Assembly (NCBI RefSeq): GCF_025717065.2
Contig: NZ_JAOVZO020000014.1
Location: 310,001 to 374,000 of the forward strand
Length of the DNA stretch: 64,000 bases
From: Tahibacter soli
Lineage (GTDB): Bacteria; Pseudomonadota; Gammaproteobacteria; Xanthomonadales; Rhodanobacteraceae
Direction of reading: 5' to 3'
Part shown: piece after piece, positions 29,262-38,614 of the stretch
How the letters are laid out: every line of letters starts with the position of its first letter
Position numbering within the stretch: the first letter of the stretch is position 1
Program-made: the position numbers and the translations under genes
Notes under the pieces: model-generated
Told to the model about the DNA's origin: nothing
The model's input: only the letters and a program-made list of their open reading frames with translations
Database searches by the model: none

Positions 29262-29289
29262 GCCGGGAAGCATCCATCCTGGAGGTCGC

Positions 29290-29817
29290 ATGGCCAAGCC
29301 CGTCGAAAAACCCGGCATGCCCGCGCCCGCGCCGCGCCGCGGATTTCCGTTCCTGCTCGTCCTCGTGTGCCTGCTGCTGGGCGCCGGCGGCGGTGCCGGA
29401 GGCTGGTACTTCCTCTCCCGCAACGCCGCCGCGCACGCCGGCGCCGAAGAAGCGCCGGCGCACGAAGAAGAGGGCCACGACGCGCCCAAGCGCGCGAAGG
29501 GCTCGGCGGAGTACGTCTCGCTCGAACCCGCGTTCGTGGTGAACCTCGCCGACGGCGACGCCGAACGCTATCTGCAGACCGACATCCAGCTGCTCCTGCG
29601 CGGCGGCTCGGCCGACGCGGTGAAGCAGCATGCGCCGCAGATCCGCAACAACCTGCTGCTGCTCTTCGCGCAGCAGACCAGCGCCGGCCTGCGCGAGCGC
29701 GGCGGCCGCGAAAAGCTGCAGGCCGACGCCCTCGCCGAGGTGCGCAAGGTGCTCGAGACCGAGACCGGCAAGCCGATGGTCGAGGCGCTGTACTTCACGA
29801 GCTTCGTGATGCAATGA
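29290..29817 (+). CDS. fliL: FliL, stator-associated basal-body protein
   Basis: FliL rings stators and supports torque. The protein of 175 residues has one N-terminal TM helix (about 19-40; FPFLLVLVCLLLGAGG), an acidic linker and a periplasmic domain (EPAFVVNL, RYLQTDIQLLLR, VEALYFTSFVMQ). The ATG follows GGAGG. Its end overlaps fliM by 4 bp. Confidence 0.96.
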   Translation: MAKPVEKPGMPAPAPRRGFPFLLVLVCLLLGAGGGAGGWYFLSRNAAAHAGAEEAPAHEEEGHDAPKRAKGSAEYVSLEPAFVVNLADGDAERYLQTDIQLLLRGGSADAVKQHAPQIRNNLLLLFAQQTSAGLRERGGREKLQADALAEVRKVLETETGKPMVEALYFTSFVMQ

Positions 29818-30809
29818 GCAACGACCTTCTCTCCCAGGACGAAATCGACGCGCTGCTGCACGGCGTCGGCTCCGGCGACGTCGACACCTCGCCGCCGCCG
29901 GCGCGCGGCGAGGCGCGCAACTACGACTTCGCCACGCAGGATCGCATCGTCCGCGGCCGCATGCCGACGCTCGAGATGATCAACGAGCGTTTCGCGCGGC
30001 TCGTGCGCATCGGCATCTTCAACCTGCTGCGCCGCGCGCCGGAGATCTCCGTGCGCGGCATCGAGCTGGTCAAGTTCGGCGCCTACACGCATTCGCTGCT
30101 GGTACCGACGAACCTCAACCTGGTGCGCATCCGGTCGCTGCGCGGCACCGCGCTGATCGTGTTCGAGCCGATGCTCGTCTTCACGGCGGTCGACACGTTC
30201 TTCGGCGGAGACGGACGGTTTCACACGAAGATCGAGGGCCGCGAGTTCACCGCGACCGAGATGCGCGTGATCCGCCTCCTGCTTGCGCAGGTGTTCGCCG
30301 ACCTCGTCGAAGCCTGGGCGCCGGTCATGCCGGTGGAGTTCGAGTACGTGGGCTCCGAGGTGAATCCGCACTTCGCCACGATCGTGACGCCGCGCGAGTA
30401 CGTCGTCGTCTCGAAATTCCACGTCGATTTCGACGGCGCGGCCGGCGACATCCACGTGACGTTCCCCTATTCGATGCTCGAACCGCTGCGCGAGATCCTC
30501 GACGCCGGCGTGCAGAGCGATCGTGCCGAACGCGACGAACGCTGGGCGGGCGCGCTGCGCGGCCGCATCCAGGATGCCGACGTCGAGCTCTCGAGCACGC
30601 TCGCCCACGCGACGATCGACCTGCGGCGGCTCATGTCGCTGCGCGCGGGCGACGTGCTGCCGATCGACCTGCCGCCGCGCGTCGACCTGTGCGTCGAGCG
30701 CGTGCCGGTCTTCCGCGGCGAATTCGGCCTCTCGAACGGCCGGCGCGCCGTGAAGATCACGCAGGTGCTGCCTTCCTCCACCGATTCTTCTCCGCGGATG
30801 CCCCCATGA
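29814..30809 (+). CDS. fliM: FliM, motor switch protein
   Basis: FliM is the C-ring protein that binds CheY-P. The protein of 331 residues starts with the CheY-binding peptide LLSQDEIDALLHGV. The middle domain has RIGIFNLLRRAPEI, and the FliN-like C-terminal domain has RAGDVLPIDLPPRV. Its length is normal and it overlaps fliN by 4 bp. Confidence 0.98.
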   Translation: MSNDLLSQDEIDALLHGVGSGDVDTSPPPARGEARNYDFATQDRIVRGRMPTLEMINERFARLVRIGIFNLLRRAPEISVRGIELVKFGAYTHSLLVPTNLNLVRIRSLRGTALIVFEPMLVFTAVDTFFGGDGRFHTKIEGREFTATEMRVIRLLLAQVFADLVEAWAPVMPVEFEYVGSEVNPHFATIVTPREYVVVSKFHVDFDGAAGDIHVTFPYSMLEPLREILDAGVQSDRAERDERWAGALRGRIQDADVELSSTLAHATIDLRRLMSLRAGDVLPIDLPPRVDLCVERVPVFRGEFGLSNGRRAVKITQVLPSSTDSSPRMPP

Positions 30810-31141
30810 CGATCACCGATACCGCCGCACCCGCCCCGGCCGCCTTCGACACGCTCAGGGCCGAACCGTCGGGCGGCGCCGACATGAATCTCGACGTCAT
30901 CCTCGACGTCACCGTCACCGTGGCCCTCGAGGTCGGCCGCACGCGCGTGCCGATCCGCAACCTGCTGCAGCTCAACCCCGGCTCGGTGGTGGAGCTCGAG
31001 CGCGATGCGGGCGACCCGCTCGACGTCTACGTCAACGGCATGCTCGTCGCGCACGGCGAGGTGGTGGTGGTGAACGACCGCTTCGGCGTGCGCCTGACCG
31101 ACGTGGTCAGCCCGGCCGAGCGCATCCGGAGGCTGCGGTGA
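30806..31141 (+). CDS. fliN: FliN, motor switch protein
   Basis: FliN completes the C-ring and gives FliH a docking site. The 111 residues contain the SpoA domain: ILDVTVTVALEVGRTRVPI, LLQLNPGSVVEL, DVYVNGMLVAHGEVVVVN and RFGVRLTDVVSPAERI. Overlaps of 4 bp with fliM and fliO. Confidence 0.98.
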   Translation: MTITDTAAPAPAAFDTLRAEPSGGADMNLDVILDVTVTVALEVGRTRVPIRNLLQLNPGSVVELERDAGDPLDVYVNGMLVAHGEVVVVNDRFGVRLTDVVSPAERIRRLR

Positions 31142-31497
31142 GCGCCGCGGCACCGCTCGCCGCCGCGGCGCCGTCGCTCGCGGGCTCGGTCGGCAGCTTC
31201 GTCTTCGTCATCGCGCTGATCGTGGGCCTCGCCTGGATCGCGCGCCGTCTCGCCCGCGCGGGCGTGCGCCGCGACGCGCCGATGCGCGTGCGCGCCACGC
31301 TGCCGCTCGGCGCCAAGGAGCGTCTCGTGCTGGTCGAGGCCGCCGGCGAGCACCTGCTGCTGGCGATCGGCGCGAACGGCGTGCATTGTGTACACCGCTA
31401 CGATGCGGCACCGCTGCTGCCGGTCGCGCCGGAGCCCGCGGCTCCGGCCTTCGCCGAGCAACTGCTGCGATCGCTCGGAGCGCAGTCCCGTGCGTAG
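31138..31497 (+). CDS. fliO: FliO, export-gate assembly protein
   Basis: FliO helps assemble the FliP ring. The protein of 119 residues has one TM helix near the N-terminus (about 18-38; GSFVFVIALIVGLAWIA) and a cytoplasmic beta-rich domain (RVRATLPLGAKERLVLVEA, HLLLAIGANGV). GTG start overlapping fliN; its end overlaps fliP by 8 bp. Confidence 0.92.
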   Translation: MSAAAPLAAAAPSLAGSVGSFVFVIALIVGLAWIARRLARAGVRRDAPMRVRATLPLGAKERLVLVEAAGEHLLLAIGANGVHCVHRYDAAPLLPVAPEPAAPAFAEQLLRSLGAQSRA

Positions 31498-32227
31498 CCT
31501 GCGCATCGCCGCGGCCTGCGCGGCGCTGGCGGCGATGCCCCCGGCGTTCGCGGCCGCGGTACCGGATGTCACAGTGGCCAGCGTCGGCGGCCAGACGGTG
31601 AGCGTGCCGCTGCAGATCCTCGCGCTGATGACGTCGCTGACGGTGCTGCCGGCCGCGCTGCTCGCGCTCACCGGCTTCACCCGCATCATCATCGTGCTGG
31701 GCCTGCTGCGCCAGGCACTCGGCACCGGCCAGACGCCGTCCAACCAGGTGCTGATCGGCCTCGCGCTCGCGCTGACGGTGCTCGTGATGGCGCCGGTGTT
31801 CGACCAGGCCTGGACCGCCGGCATCGCGCCCTATCTCGACGGCAAGGCCGGGTTCGAGCCGTCGCTGCGCGCCGCCGTCGCGCCGCTGCGCGTGTTCATG
31901 CTGGCGCAGGTGCGCGACAACGACCTTGCGACCTTCGCCGGCCTCGCCGGCAACGCTCCGTACGCGTCGCCCGACGACGTGCCGTTCGCCGTGCTGTCGG
32001 CGAGCTTCGTCACCAGCGAGCTCAAGACCGCGTTCGAGATCGGCTTCCTGCTGTTCGTGCCGTTCGTCGTCATCGATCTCGTGGTGTCGAGCGTGCTCAT
32101 GTCGATGGGCATGATGATGCTGTCGCCGATGCTGATCTCGGCGCCGTTCAAGATCCTCCTCTTCGTGCTGGTCGACGGCTGGACGCTGGTCGTGGGCTCG
32201 CTGGCCGGAAGCTTCCACCCGACATGA
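31490..32227 (+). CDS. fliP: FliP, export-gate membrane protein
   Basis: FliP pentamers form the export pore. The GTG at 31490 gives 245 residues with a cleavable signal peptide (RSLRIAAACAALAAM, cut near AFA), as expected for FliP. An upstream in-frame ATG was rejected because it would add unrelated residues inside fliO. Family motifs present: FTRIIIVLGLLRQALGT, PPNQVL-like TPSNQVLIGLALALT and LMSMGMMMLSP. Confidence 0.96.
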   Translation: MRSLRIAAACAALAAMPPAFAAAVPDVTVASVGGQTVSVPLQILALMTSLTVLPAALLALTGFTRIIIVLGLLRQALGTGQTPSNQVLIGLALALTVLVMAPVFDQAWTAGIAPYLDGKAGFEPSLRAAVAPLRVFMLAQVRDNDLATFAGLAGNAPYASPDDVPFAVLSASFVTSELKTAFEIGFLLFVPFVVIDLVVSSVLMSMGMMMLSPMLISAPFKILLFVLVDGWTLVVGSLAGSFHPT

Positions 32228-32493
32228 CGCCCGAAACCGCCATGGCCCAATTGCAGGGCGCGCTGCAAGTCGCCCTGATCGTCGCCGCGCCGATGCTCGT
32301 CGCCGCGCTCGTGGTCGGCGTGGTCGTGGGCCTGCTGCAGGCCGCGACGCAGGTGAGCGAGCCGAGCATCGCCTTCGTCGCCAAGCTGGTCGCGCTGATG
32401 GCGGTGCTCGCCGGCACCGGCGCCTGGATGCTCGCGCGCCTCGTGCAGTTCACCGCGGCGCTGATCCAGGGCATTCCGCAGCTGGTGGGCTGA
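32224..32493 (+). CDS. fliQ: FliQ, export-gate membrane protein
   Basis: FliQ is part of the FliPQR gate. The 89 residues form two TM helices with the conserved LIVAAPMLVAALVVGVVVG and LLQAATQVSEPSIAFVAKL segments. Overlaps fliP by 4 bp and fliR by 1 bp. Confidence 0.98.
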   Translation: MTPETAMAQLQGALQVALIVAAPMLVAALVVGVVVGLLQAATQVSEPSIAFVAKLVALMAVLAGTGAWMLARLVQFTAALIQGIPQLVG

Positions 32494-33290
32494 TGGATAC
32501 GCCGGCCGCGACGATGCTCGATGCGACGCAGTGGCTCGGCGAGCTGCGCAGCACCTGGTTCGCTTCCCTGCGCGTGGGCGCGATGTTCATGGCCGCGCCG
32601 CTGACCGGTTCGCGCGCCGTGCCGGTGACGGTGCGGCTGGTGCTGACCCTCGCGCTGTGCCTTTCGCTGGGACAGGTGCTGCCGGTACCGCCGCAGGCAA
32701 CGTCCGGCGCGATCGACGGCCGTCTCGTACTCGCGATCGGGCGCGAGCTCGCCATCGGTGTGGCACTCGGCTTCTTCTACCGCATCGCCTTCGAGGCGGC
32801 GGCGCTCGCCGGCGAACTCGTGTCGCAGAGCGTGGGGCTGTCGTTCGCCCAGTGGATCGATCCGCTGCGCGGCGCATCCAGCGGCGTGATGGGACAGTGG
32901 TTCTGGCTCGCCGCCGGGTTCATGTTCTTCGCGTTGGACGGCCATCTCGCGCTGGTGCGGCTCGTCGCCGAGAGCTGGCGCGTGCTGCCGCCCGGCGCGG
33001 GCGCCGAGGGACTCGCGCCGCTCGCCGGCGCGCTGCCGGCGTTTCTCGCCCGGGCGCTCGTCGCGGGCGTGGGCCTTGCGCTGCCCATCGTCATCGCCCT
33101 GCTCATCGTCAACCTCGGCTTCGGCGTGCTCGCCCGCACCGCACCCTCGCTCAACCCGATCGCGATCGGCCTGCCCGCCACGCTGCTGGCCGGACTCGTC
33201 CTTCTGGGCGCCCTGCTGCCGCGGCTGGCGACGCCCTTCGCCGCGCTGTTCGAAGCGGCAGCCGGCATGCTGCCCGCGCCGGTGCCGTGA
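32493..33290 (+). CDS. fliR: FliR, export-gate membrane protein
   Basis: FliR joins FliP and FliQ in the gate complex. The protein of 265 residues is very hydrophobic with about six TM helices. Family motifs are RVGAMFMAAPLTGSRAVPV and the loop AGELVSQSVGLSFAQWIDP. The ATG overlaps the fliQ stop by one base, and its own stop overlaps the flhB ATG. Confidence 0.97.
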   Translation: MDTPAATMLDATQWLGELRSTWFASLRVGAMFMAAPLTGSRAVPVTVRLVLTLALCLSLGQVLPVPPQATSGAIDGRLVLAIGRELAIGVALGFFYRIAFEAAALAGELVSQSVGLSFAQWIDPLRGASSGVMGQWFWLAAGFMFFALDGHLALVRLVAESWRVLPPGAGAEGLAPLAGALPAFLARALVAGVGLALPIVIALLIVNLGFGVLARTAPSLNPIAIGLPATLLAGLVLLGALLPRLATPFAALFEAAAGMLPAPVP

Positions 33291-34441
33291 TGGCCGACGC
33301 CGACGCCGAAGACCGCACCGAACAACCGACCGCCAAGCGCCTGCGCGAGGCGCGCGAGCGCGGCCAGATCGCGCGTTCTCGCGAACTCGGCGCGGCCGCG
33401 GCGCTCGGTGCCGGCACGCTGGCGCTGGCATCGACCGGCCCCTCGCTCGCCGCGGCCTGCGCGAGCTGGCTGCGCGGCGCGTTGTCGTTCACGCGCGCCG
33501 GCCTCGCCGAGCCCGACCTCGCCGCGCACGCGGGCCGGCTCGCACTCGATCTTTTCCTCATCGTCGCACCGCTGGTCGCCGCCGCGGTGTTCGCGGCGCT
33601 GGTCGCGCCGCTGGCGATGGGCGGCCTCGCCTTCAGCGTCAAGGCGATGACGCCGGATTTCTCGCGCCTGAATCCCGTCGCCGGACTGCGGCGGCTGGTC
33701 GAGCCGCGCGCGCTCGCCGAACTCGCCAAGGCGCTGCTGCGCGTCGCGCTGGTCGGCGCCGTGGCGTGGTTCGCGCTGCGCGCGCGCATCGTCGAGTTCC
33801 TGTCGCTCGCGGCCGTGCCGGTGCCGCTCGCGATCGCTCATGGCGCGTCGCTCGTGCTGTTCGCGCTCGCCGCGCTGACGCTCGCGCTGGTCGGGATCGC
33901 CGCGATCGACGTGCCCTACCAGCTGTGGCGGCACCGGCGCGATCTGCGCATGACGCGCGAGGAAATCCGCGACGAGCTGAAGGAGAGCGAGGGACGCCCC
34001 GAGGTGAAGGGCCGCATTCGGCGCCTGCAGCACCAGATGGCGAATCGCCGCATGCTCGAAGCGGTCCCGCGCGCGGACGCCGTCGTGGTGAACCCGACGC
34101 ACTACGCCGTCGCGCTCGCCTACGACGGCAAGCGCATGCGCGCGCCGCGCGTCGTCGCCAAGGGCGTCGACCTGATCGCGCAGGCGATCCGCGAAACGGC
34201 ACAGCGCCACGGCGTCGCGATCGTCGAAGCGCCTTCCCTGGCACGCGCCTTGTATCGGCAGGTGGAGCTCGATCGCGAAGTCCCGGTTGCGCTCTACGCC
34301 GCCGTCGCGCAGGTGCTGACCTTCATTTACCAGCTGCGCGCCTGGCGCCGGCACGGCGGACGCATGCCACAGCCGCCGACGCTCGGCCCCGGCGAAACGC
34401 CGGGCGGCGAAGCCGACCCCGATTCCAAACCCGATCTGTGA
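33290..34441 (+). CDS. flhB: FlhB, export substrate-specificity switch
   Basis: FlhB switches export from rod/hook to filament subunits. The protein of 383 residues has four TM helices, and a cytoplasmic domain with the self-cleavage motif NPTHY (Asn268-Pro269). The N-terminus EDRTEQPTAKRLREARERGQ is characteristic. The C-terminal tail is Pro/Gly/Asp-rich. A GTG at 33287 immediately before the ATG is a less likely start. Confidence 0.98.
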   Translation: MADADAEDRTEQPTAKRLREARERGQIARSRELGAAAALGAGTLALASTGPSLAAACASWLRGALSFTRAGLAEPDLAAHAGRLALDLFLIVAPLVAAAVFAALVAPLAMGGLAFSVKAMTPDFSRLNPVAGLRRLVEPRALAELAKALLRVALVGAVAWFALRARIVEFLSLAAVPVPLAIAHGASLVLFALAALTLALVGIAAIDVPYQLWRHRRDLRMTREEIRDELKESEGRPEVKGRIRRLQHQMANRRMLEAVPRADAVVVNPTHYAVALAYDGKRMRAPRVVAKGVDLIAQAIRETAQRHGVAIVEAPSLARALYRQVELDREVPVALYAAVAQVLTFIYQLRAWRRHGGRMPQPPTLGPGETPGGEADPDSKPDL

Positions 34442-34473
34442 CGCGCGGTCCGCCGCGCGAAGGCGAACCGCGC

Positions 34474-36537
34474 ATGGCCGACCTCACCGCAAGCCGCATC
34501 CGTCTGATCGAAGTGCTGCGCCACGGACTCGGGGTGCCGCTCGTCATCGTCGCGCTGCTCGCGATGATCGTCGTGCCGCTGCCGACGCCGCTGCTCGACG
34601 CGCTCTTCAGCTTCAACATCGCCTTGTCGATGCTGATCCTGCTGGCGGTGGTGTACGTGCAGCGCCCGCTCGAACTGGCGGTGTTCCCGACCGTGCTGCT
34701 GATCGTCACGCTGCTGCGGCTCTCGCTCAACGTGGCATCCACGCGCGTGGTGCTGCTCCACGGCCACACCGGTCACGGCGCGGCGGGCCGCGTGATCGAG
34801 GCGTTCGGCGAATTCGTGATCGGCGGCAACTACGCGGTGGGCTTCGTCGTGTTCGCGATCCTCACCATCATCAACTTCGTGGTTGTGACGAAGGGCTCGG
34901 GCCGCATCTCGGAAGTGTCCGCGCGCTTCGTGCTCGATGCGCTGCCCGGCAAGCAGATGGCGATCGACGCCGACCTCAACGCCGGACTCCTGACGCGCGA
35001 GGAAGCGCGCGTCAGGCGCGACGAAGTGCGCGAAGAAGCGGACTTCTACGGTTCGATGGACGGCGCCAGCAAGTTCATCCGCGGCGACGCGATCGCCGGC
35101 ATCCTGATCCTCTTCATCAACGTGCTGGGCGGCCTCGGCATCGGCGTGATCCAGCACGGCCTCGCCTTCGGCGACGCCGCGCGCACCTACACGCTGCTGG
35201 CGATCGGCGACGGACTCGTCGCGCAGCTCCCGGCGCTGCTCACCTCCACCGCGGTGGCGATCCTCGTTACCCGCGTGTCGAAGGCGCAGGACATGGGGCG
35301 CACGCTGGTCGGCGTGTTCGGCCACCAGAAGGCGATGGCCGTGACGGCGGCGGTGATCGGCGCGGTGGGCCTCGTGCCCGGCATGCCGAACGTCGCGTTC
35401 CTGCTGCTGGCGGCCGTGATCGGCTATCTCGCCTGGCGCATGGCGCGCAAGGCGCGTCCCGCCCAGGCCGCAGGCGCCGCCGCGGCCGCCCTGCCGCCGC
35501 CCGCGCCGCCGGAGCTGTCGTGGGAAGACGTCGCCCCGCACGACGCGCTGGGGCTCGAACTCGGCTATCGCCTGATCGCGCTGGTCGACCGAGACCACGG
35601 CGGCGAACTGATGGCGCGCATCAAGGGCGTGCGCCGCAAGCTCACCCAGGACCTCGGCTTCCTCGTGCCCTCGGTGCACATCCGGGACAACCTCGAGCTG
35701 GCGCCGACGGCCTACCGCCTGCTGCTGCACGGCGTGGCCGTCGCCGGCGGCGAGGTATACGTCGACCGCGAGCTCGCGCTCAACGCCGGTCGGCAGGCCT
35801 TCGGCATCGACGGCATCCCCACGCGAGACCCGGCATTCGGCCTGGAGGCGCTGTGGATCGCGCCGTCGTCGCGCGCCGCGGCGGAGGCCCAAGGCATGAC
35901 CGTGGTGGATCCGGCGACGGTGATCGCCACGCATCTGTCGCACGTGGTGCGCGGGCACGCCGCCGACCTCATGGGACACGAGGAGGCCCTGCAGCTCGTC
36001 GCGACGCTCGCGCGTGCAGCGCCGAAGCTCGCCGAGGACCTGACGCCGAAGACGCTGCCGCTCGCGGTCGTGGTGCGGGTGCTGCAGAACCTGCTGGTCG
36101 AGAACGTGCCGTTGCGGCAGATGCGCCGCATCGCCGAGGCGCTCGTCGAGCACGGGGCGCACAGTCAGGATCCCGGCGCGCTCACCGCGGCGGTCCGAAC
36201 CGCGCTCGGTCGCTTCATTGTGCAGGAAATCAACGGCTTGGCGCCGGAACTGGCGATTTATACATTGTCGCCGACACTGGAACGCGTGTTGCAGGAATCG
36301 GTCAGCGTCAACGCATCATCGCTGGAGCCGAACCTTGCGAAACGTCTGCACCAGGCACTCGAAGAGTGCGTCAAGCGGCAGGAACTCGCCGGCGAACCCG
36401 CCGTCGTGGTCGTCCCCGGCGTCGTGCGCTCGCTCGTCGCGAAACTCGCGCGGCACAGCATCCCCGGCCTGCACGTGCTGGCCTACCACGAAATTCCCGA
36501 CGACAAGCGTCTGCGTCTCGTCGGCACCTTGGGCTGA
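34474..36537 (+). CDS. flhA: FlhA, export-gate receptor
   Basis: FlhA forms the nonameric ring that receives export substrates and chaperones. The protein of 687 residues has about eight TM helices (1-320) with FNIALSMLILLAVVYVQRPLE-type sequence, LRLSLNVASTRVVLLHGH and the FHIPEP-region loop (FVLDALPGKQMAIDADLNAG). The large cytoplasmic domain (about 345-687) ends in RHSIPGLHVLAYHEIP. A 32-bp gap follows flhB and the ribosome site is weak. Confidence 0.98.
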   Translation: MADLTASRIRLIEVLRHGLGVPLVIVALLAMIVVPLPTPLLDALFSFNIALSMLILLAVVYVQRPLELAVFPTVLLIVTLLRLSLNVASTRVVLLHGHTGHGAAGRVIEAFGEFVIGGNYAVGFVVFAILTIINFVVVTKGSGRISEVSARFVLDALPGKQMAIDADLNAGLLTREEARVRRDEVREEADFYGSMDGASKFIRGDAIAGILILFINVLGGLGIGVIQHGLAFGDAARTYTLLAIGDGLVAQLPALLTSTAVAILVTRVSKAQDMGRTLVGVFGHQKAMAVTAAVIGAVGLVPGMPNVAFLLLAAVIGYLAWRMARKARPAQAAGAAAAALPPPAPPELSWEDVAPHDALGLELGYRLIALVDRDHGGELMARIKGVRRKLTQDLGFLVPSVHIRDNLELAPTAYRLLLHGVAVAGGEVYVDRELALNAGRQAFGIDGIPTRDPAFGLEALWIAPSSRAAAEAQGMTVVDPATVIATHLSHVVRGHAADLMGHEEALQLVATLARAAPKLAEDLTPKTLPLAVVVRVLQNLLVENVPLRQMRRIAEALVEHGAHSQDPGALTAAVRTALGRFIVQEINGLAPELAIYTLSPTLERVLQESVSVNASSLEPNLAKRLHQALEECVKRQELAGEPAVVVVPGVVRSLVAKLARHSIPGLHVLAYHEIPDDKRLRLVGTLG

Positions 36538-36543
36538 CCTGCC

Positions 36544-37755
36544 ATGAAGATCAAGCGATTCGTCGCCCCGGACATGCGTTCGGCGCTCGCCCAGGTGCGC
36601 GACGAGCAAGGCCCCGACGCGGTCATCCTCTCCAATCGCCGCGTCGACGGCGGCATCGAGGTGGTAGCCGCGACCGACTTCGACGAAGCGCTCGTGCGGC
36701 AGGCGTCCCGGGCGTTCGCACCGCCCGCTGCGCCGCCCGTCGAACGCCAGGCCGCGCGACCCGCGGAGCGGCCCTCCGCACCGCCGGCGACGGCGCCCGT
36801 ACAGGTGCCCGTTGCGATGCCGGCCGCGACCCAGGCCGCTGCCGCCGGTGCGTCCGCGTCCGACGCCGTCATCGGCGAGCTGCGCCGCGAACTCGTCGCG
36901 ATGCGCGCGATGTTCGAGCGCGAGGTCGCGCGCTTCAGCGACGAACGCCTGCGCGCCGCACCCGGCCGCGCCGCGGCGCTGGAAGACCTCGACGGTTGCG
37001 GCTGCGACGCCGAGGTGGCGCGCGGCATCGTCGACAAGATCCCGGCGGATGCCGATCCGCGGCGGGCGCGCGCCTTTCAGCTCGCGATCCTCGCCAAGTC
37101 GCTGACCACGCCGGTCCGCGAACCCATCGCCGACGGCGGCGTGATCGCCCTGGTCGGGCCCACCGGCGTCGGCAAGACCACGACGCTCGCCAAGCTCGCC
37201 GCCCGCTACGCCCACACTCACGGCACGCGCGACGTGGCGCTCGTGACGACCGACGCGTTTCGCATCGGCGCGCGCGAGCAACTGCACACCTACGGCCGCC
37301 TGCTTGGCATGCCCGTGGCCGAAGCTTCCAGCGAAGCCGAAATCGCCGCCGCGCTCGAGCGCCTGTCCGACTACCGGCTCGTCCTGGTCGACACGGCCGG
37401 CATGAGCCAGCGCGACCGCGCGCTCGCCGCCCAGCTTTCGTGGCTGGCGCGAGACCGGCGCATCCGCAGCTACCTCGTGATGCCGGCGAACGCGCAGCCG
37501 GCCGACCTCGACGACGTCGTGCGCCGTTTCGCGCCCGCGTCGCCCGCCGGCGTGGTGCTGACCAAGCTCGACGAAACCAGCCGCCTCGGCGCGGTGCTGT
37601 CGGTGACGATCCGTCATCGCCTGCCGATCGCCTACGTCACCGACGGCCAGCGCGTACCCGAAGACCTCTACCCCGCAGAGCCGCAGCGGCTCGCCCTGCG
37701 TGTCCGCGAACTGCGCCGGTCGGCGCTCGAGGAAACCCGCCATGCCGCAGCGTGA
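36544..37755 (+). CDS. flhF: FlhF, SRP-type GTPase for polar flagellum placement
   Basis: FlhF marks the pole where the flagellum is built. The protein of 403 residues starts MKIKRFVAPDMRSAL. It has an Ala/Pro-rich B domain (about 40-110) and an NG GTPase domain with P-loop GPTGVGKTT (near 205-213), TTDAFRIGAREQL, VLVDTAGMSQRD and LTKLDET. It lies 6 bp after flhA and overlaps flhG by 14 bp. A polar flagellum is inferred. Confidence 0.97.
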   Translation: MKIKRFVAPDMRSALAQVRDEQGPDAVILSNRRVDGGIEVVAATDFDEALVRQASRAFAPPAAPPVERQAARPAERPSAPPATAPVQVPVAMPAATQAAAAGASASDAVIGELRRELVAMRAMFEREVARFSDERLRAAPGRAAALEDLDGCGCDAEVARGIVDKIPADADPRRARAFQLAILAKSLTTPVREPIADGGVIALVGPTGVGKTTTLAKLAARYAHTHGTRDVALVTTDAFRIGAREQLHTYGRLLGMPVAEASSEAEIAAALERLSDYRLVLVDTAGMSQRDRALAAQLSWLARDRRIRSYLVMPANAQPADLDDVVRRFAPASPAGVVLTKLDETSRLGAVLSVTIRHRLPIAYVTDGQRVPEDLYPAEPQRLALRVRELRRSALEETRHAAA

Positions 37756-38614
37756 AACGACCCTGCCCGGCCAGGCCGAGGGCCTGTCGCTCCAGCGCCG
37801 CCCCGTGCGCGTCGTCGCCGTCGCCAGCGGCAAGGGCGGCGTCGGCAAGACCTGCGTGTCGGTCAACCTCGCCGTCGCGCTCGCCGGCGCGGGACAGCGC
37901 ACCCTGCTGTTCGACGCCGACCTCGGCCTCGCCAACGTCGACGTGCTGCTCGGACTGCAGCCGCGCTACACGCTCGCCGACGTGCTCGAAGGGCGCTGCA
38001 CGGTGGACGACGCGGTGATCGAAGGCCCGCGCGGCCTCGCCGTGGTGCCCGCGGCTTCCGGCAAGCGGCGCATGGCCGAGCTCTCCACCGGCGAACACGT
38101 CGGCGTCGTCCGCGCCTTCTCCGAGATGCGCCGCGACGTCGACGTCATGATCGTCGACACCGCCGCGGGCATCTGCGACAGCGTGCTGACGTTCGGCCAG
38201 GCGGCGCAGGACGTCGTCGTGGTCGTGTGCAACGAACCGGCTTCGATCACCGACGCTTACGCGCTGATCAAGGTGCTGTCGCGCGAACGCGGCGTCGCCC
38301 GGGTGCAGGTGCTGGCGAACATGGTGCGCGGCGCCGACGAGGGCCGCGAGCTGTTCGGCAAGCTCGTGCGCGTCAGCGAACGCTTCCTCGACGTCACCCT
38401 GAGCCACCTCGGCAGCGTGCCGCACGACGAATGGATGCGCCGCGCGGTACAGCGTCAGCAGGCCGCCGTCGAAGCCTATCCCGGTTGCGCCTCCTCGCGC
38501 GCGCTCGCCGACGTCGCGCGACGCATAGGCCAGTGGCGCCCGCCGCAAGGCGCGCGCGGGCCGGTCGAATTCTTCGTCGAGCGCCTGGTCACCAGCGCCG
38601 GAGTTTCCGCATGA
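37742..38614 (+). CDS. flhG: FlhG (FleN), MinD-like flagellar number ATPase
   Basis: FlhG limits flagellar number and antagonises FlhF/FleQ. The protein of 290 residues has the deviant Walker A KGGVGKT (31-37), [16 protein letters not shown] and the switch [12 protein letters not shown]. The N-terminal activator helix, usually DQAxxLR, reads [10 protein letters not shown] here, lacking the Asp and Arg. The ATG lies inside the end of flhF. Overlaps fliA by 4 bp. Confidence 0.96.
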   Translation: MPQRETTLPGQAEGLSLQRRPVRVVAVASGKGGVGKTCVSVNLAVALAGAGQRTLLFDADLGLANVDVLLGLQPRYTLADVLEGRCTVDDAVIEGPRGLAVVPAASGKRRMAELSTGEHVGVVRAFSEMRRDVDVMIVDTAAGICDSVLTFGQAAQDVVVVVCNEPASITDAYALIKVLSRERGVARVQVLANMVRGADEGRELFGKLVRVSERFLDVTLSHLGSVPHDEWMRRAVQRQQAAVEAYPGCASSRALADVARRIGQWRPPQGARGPVEFFVERLVTSAGVSA

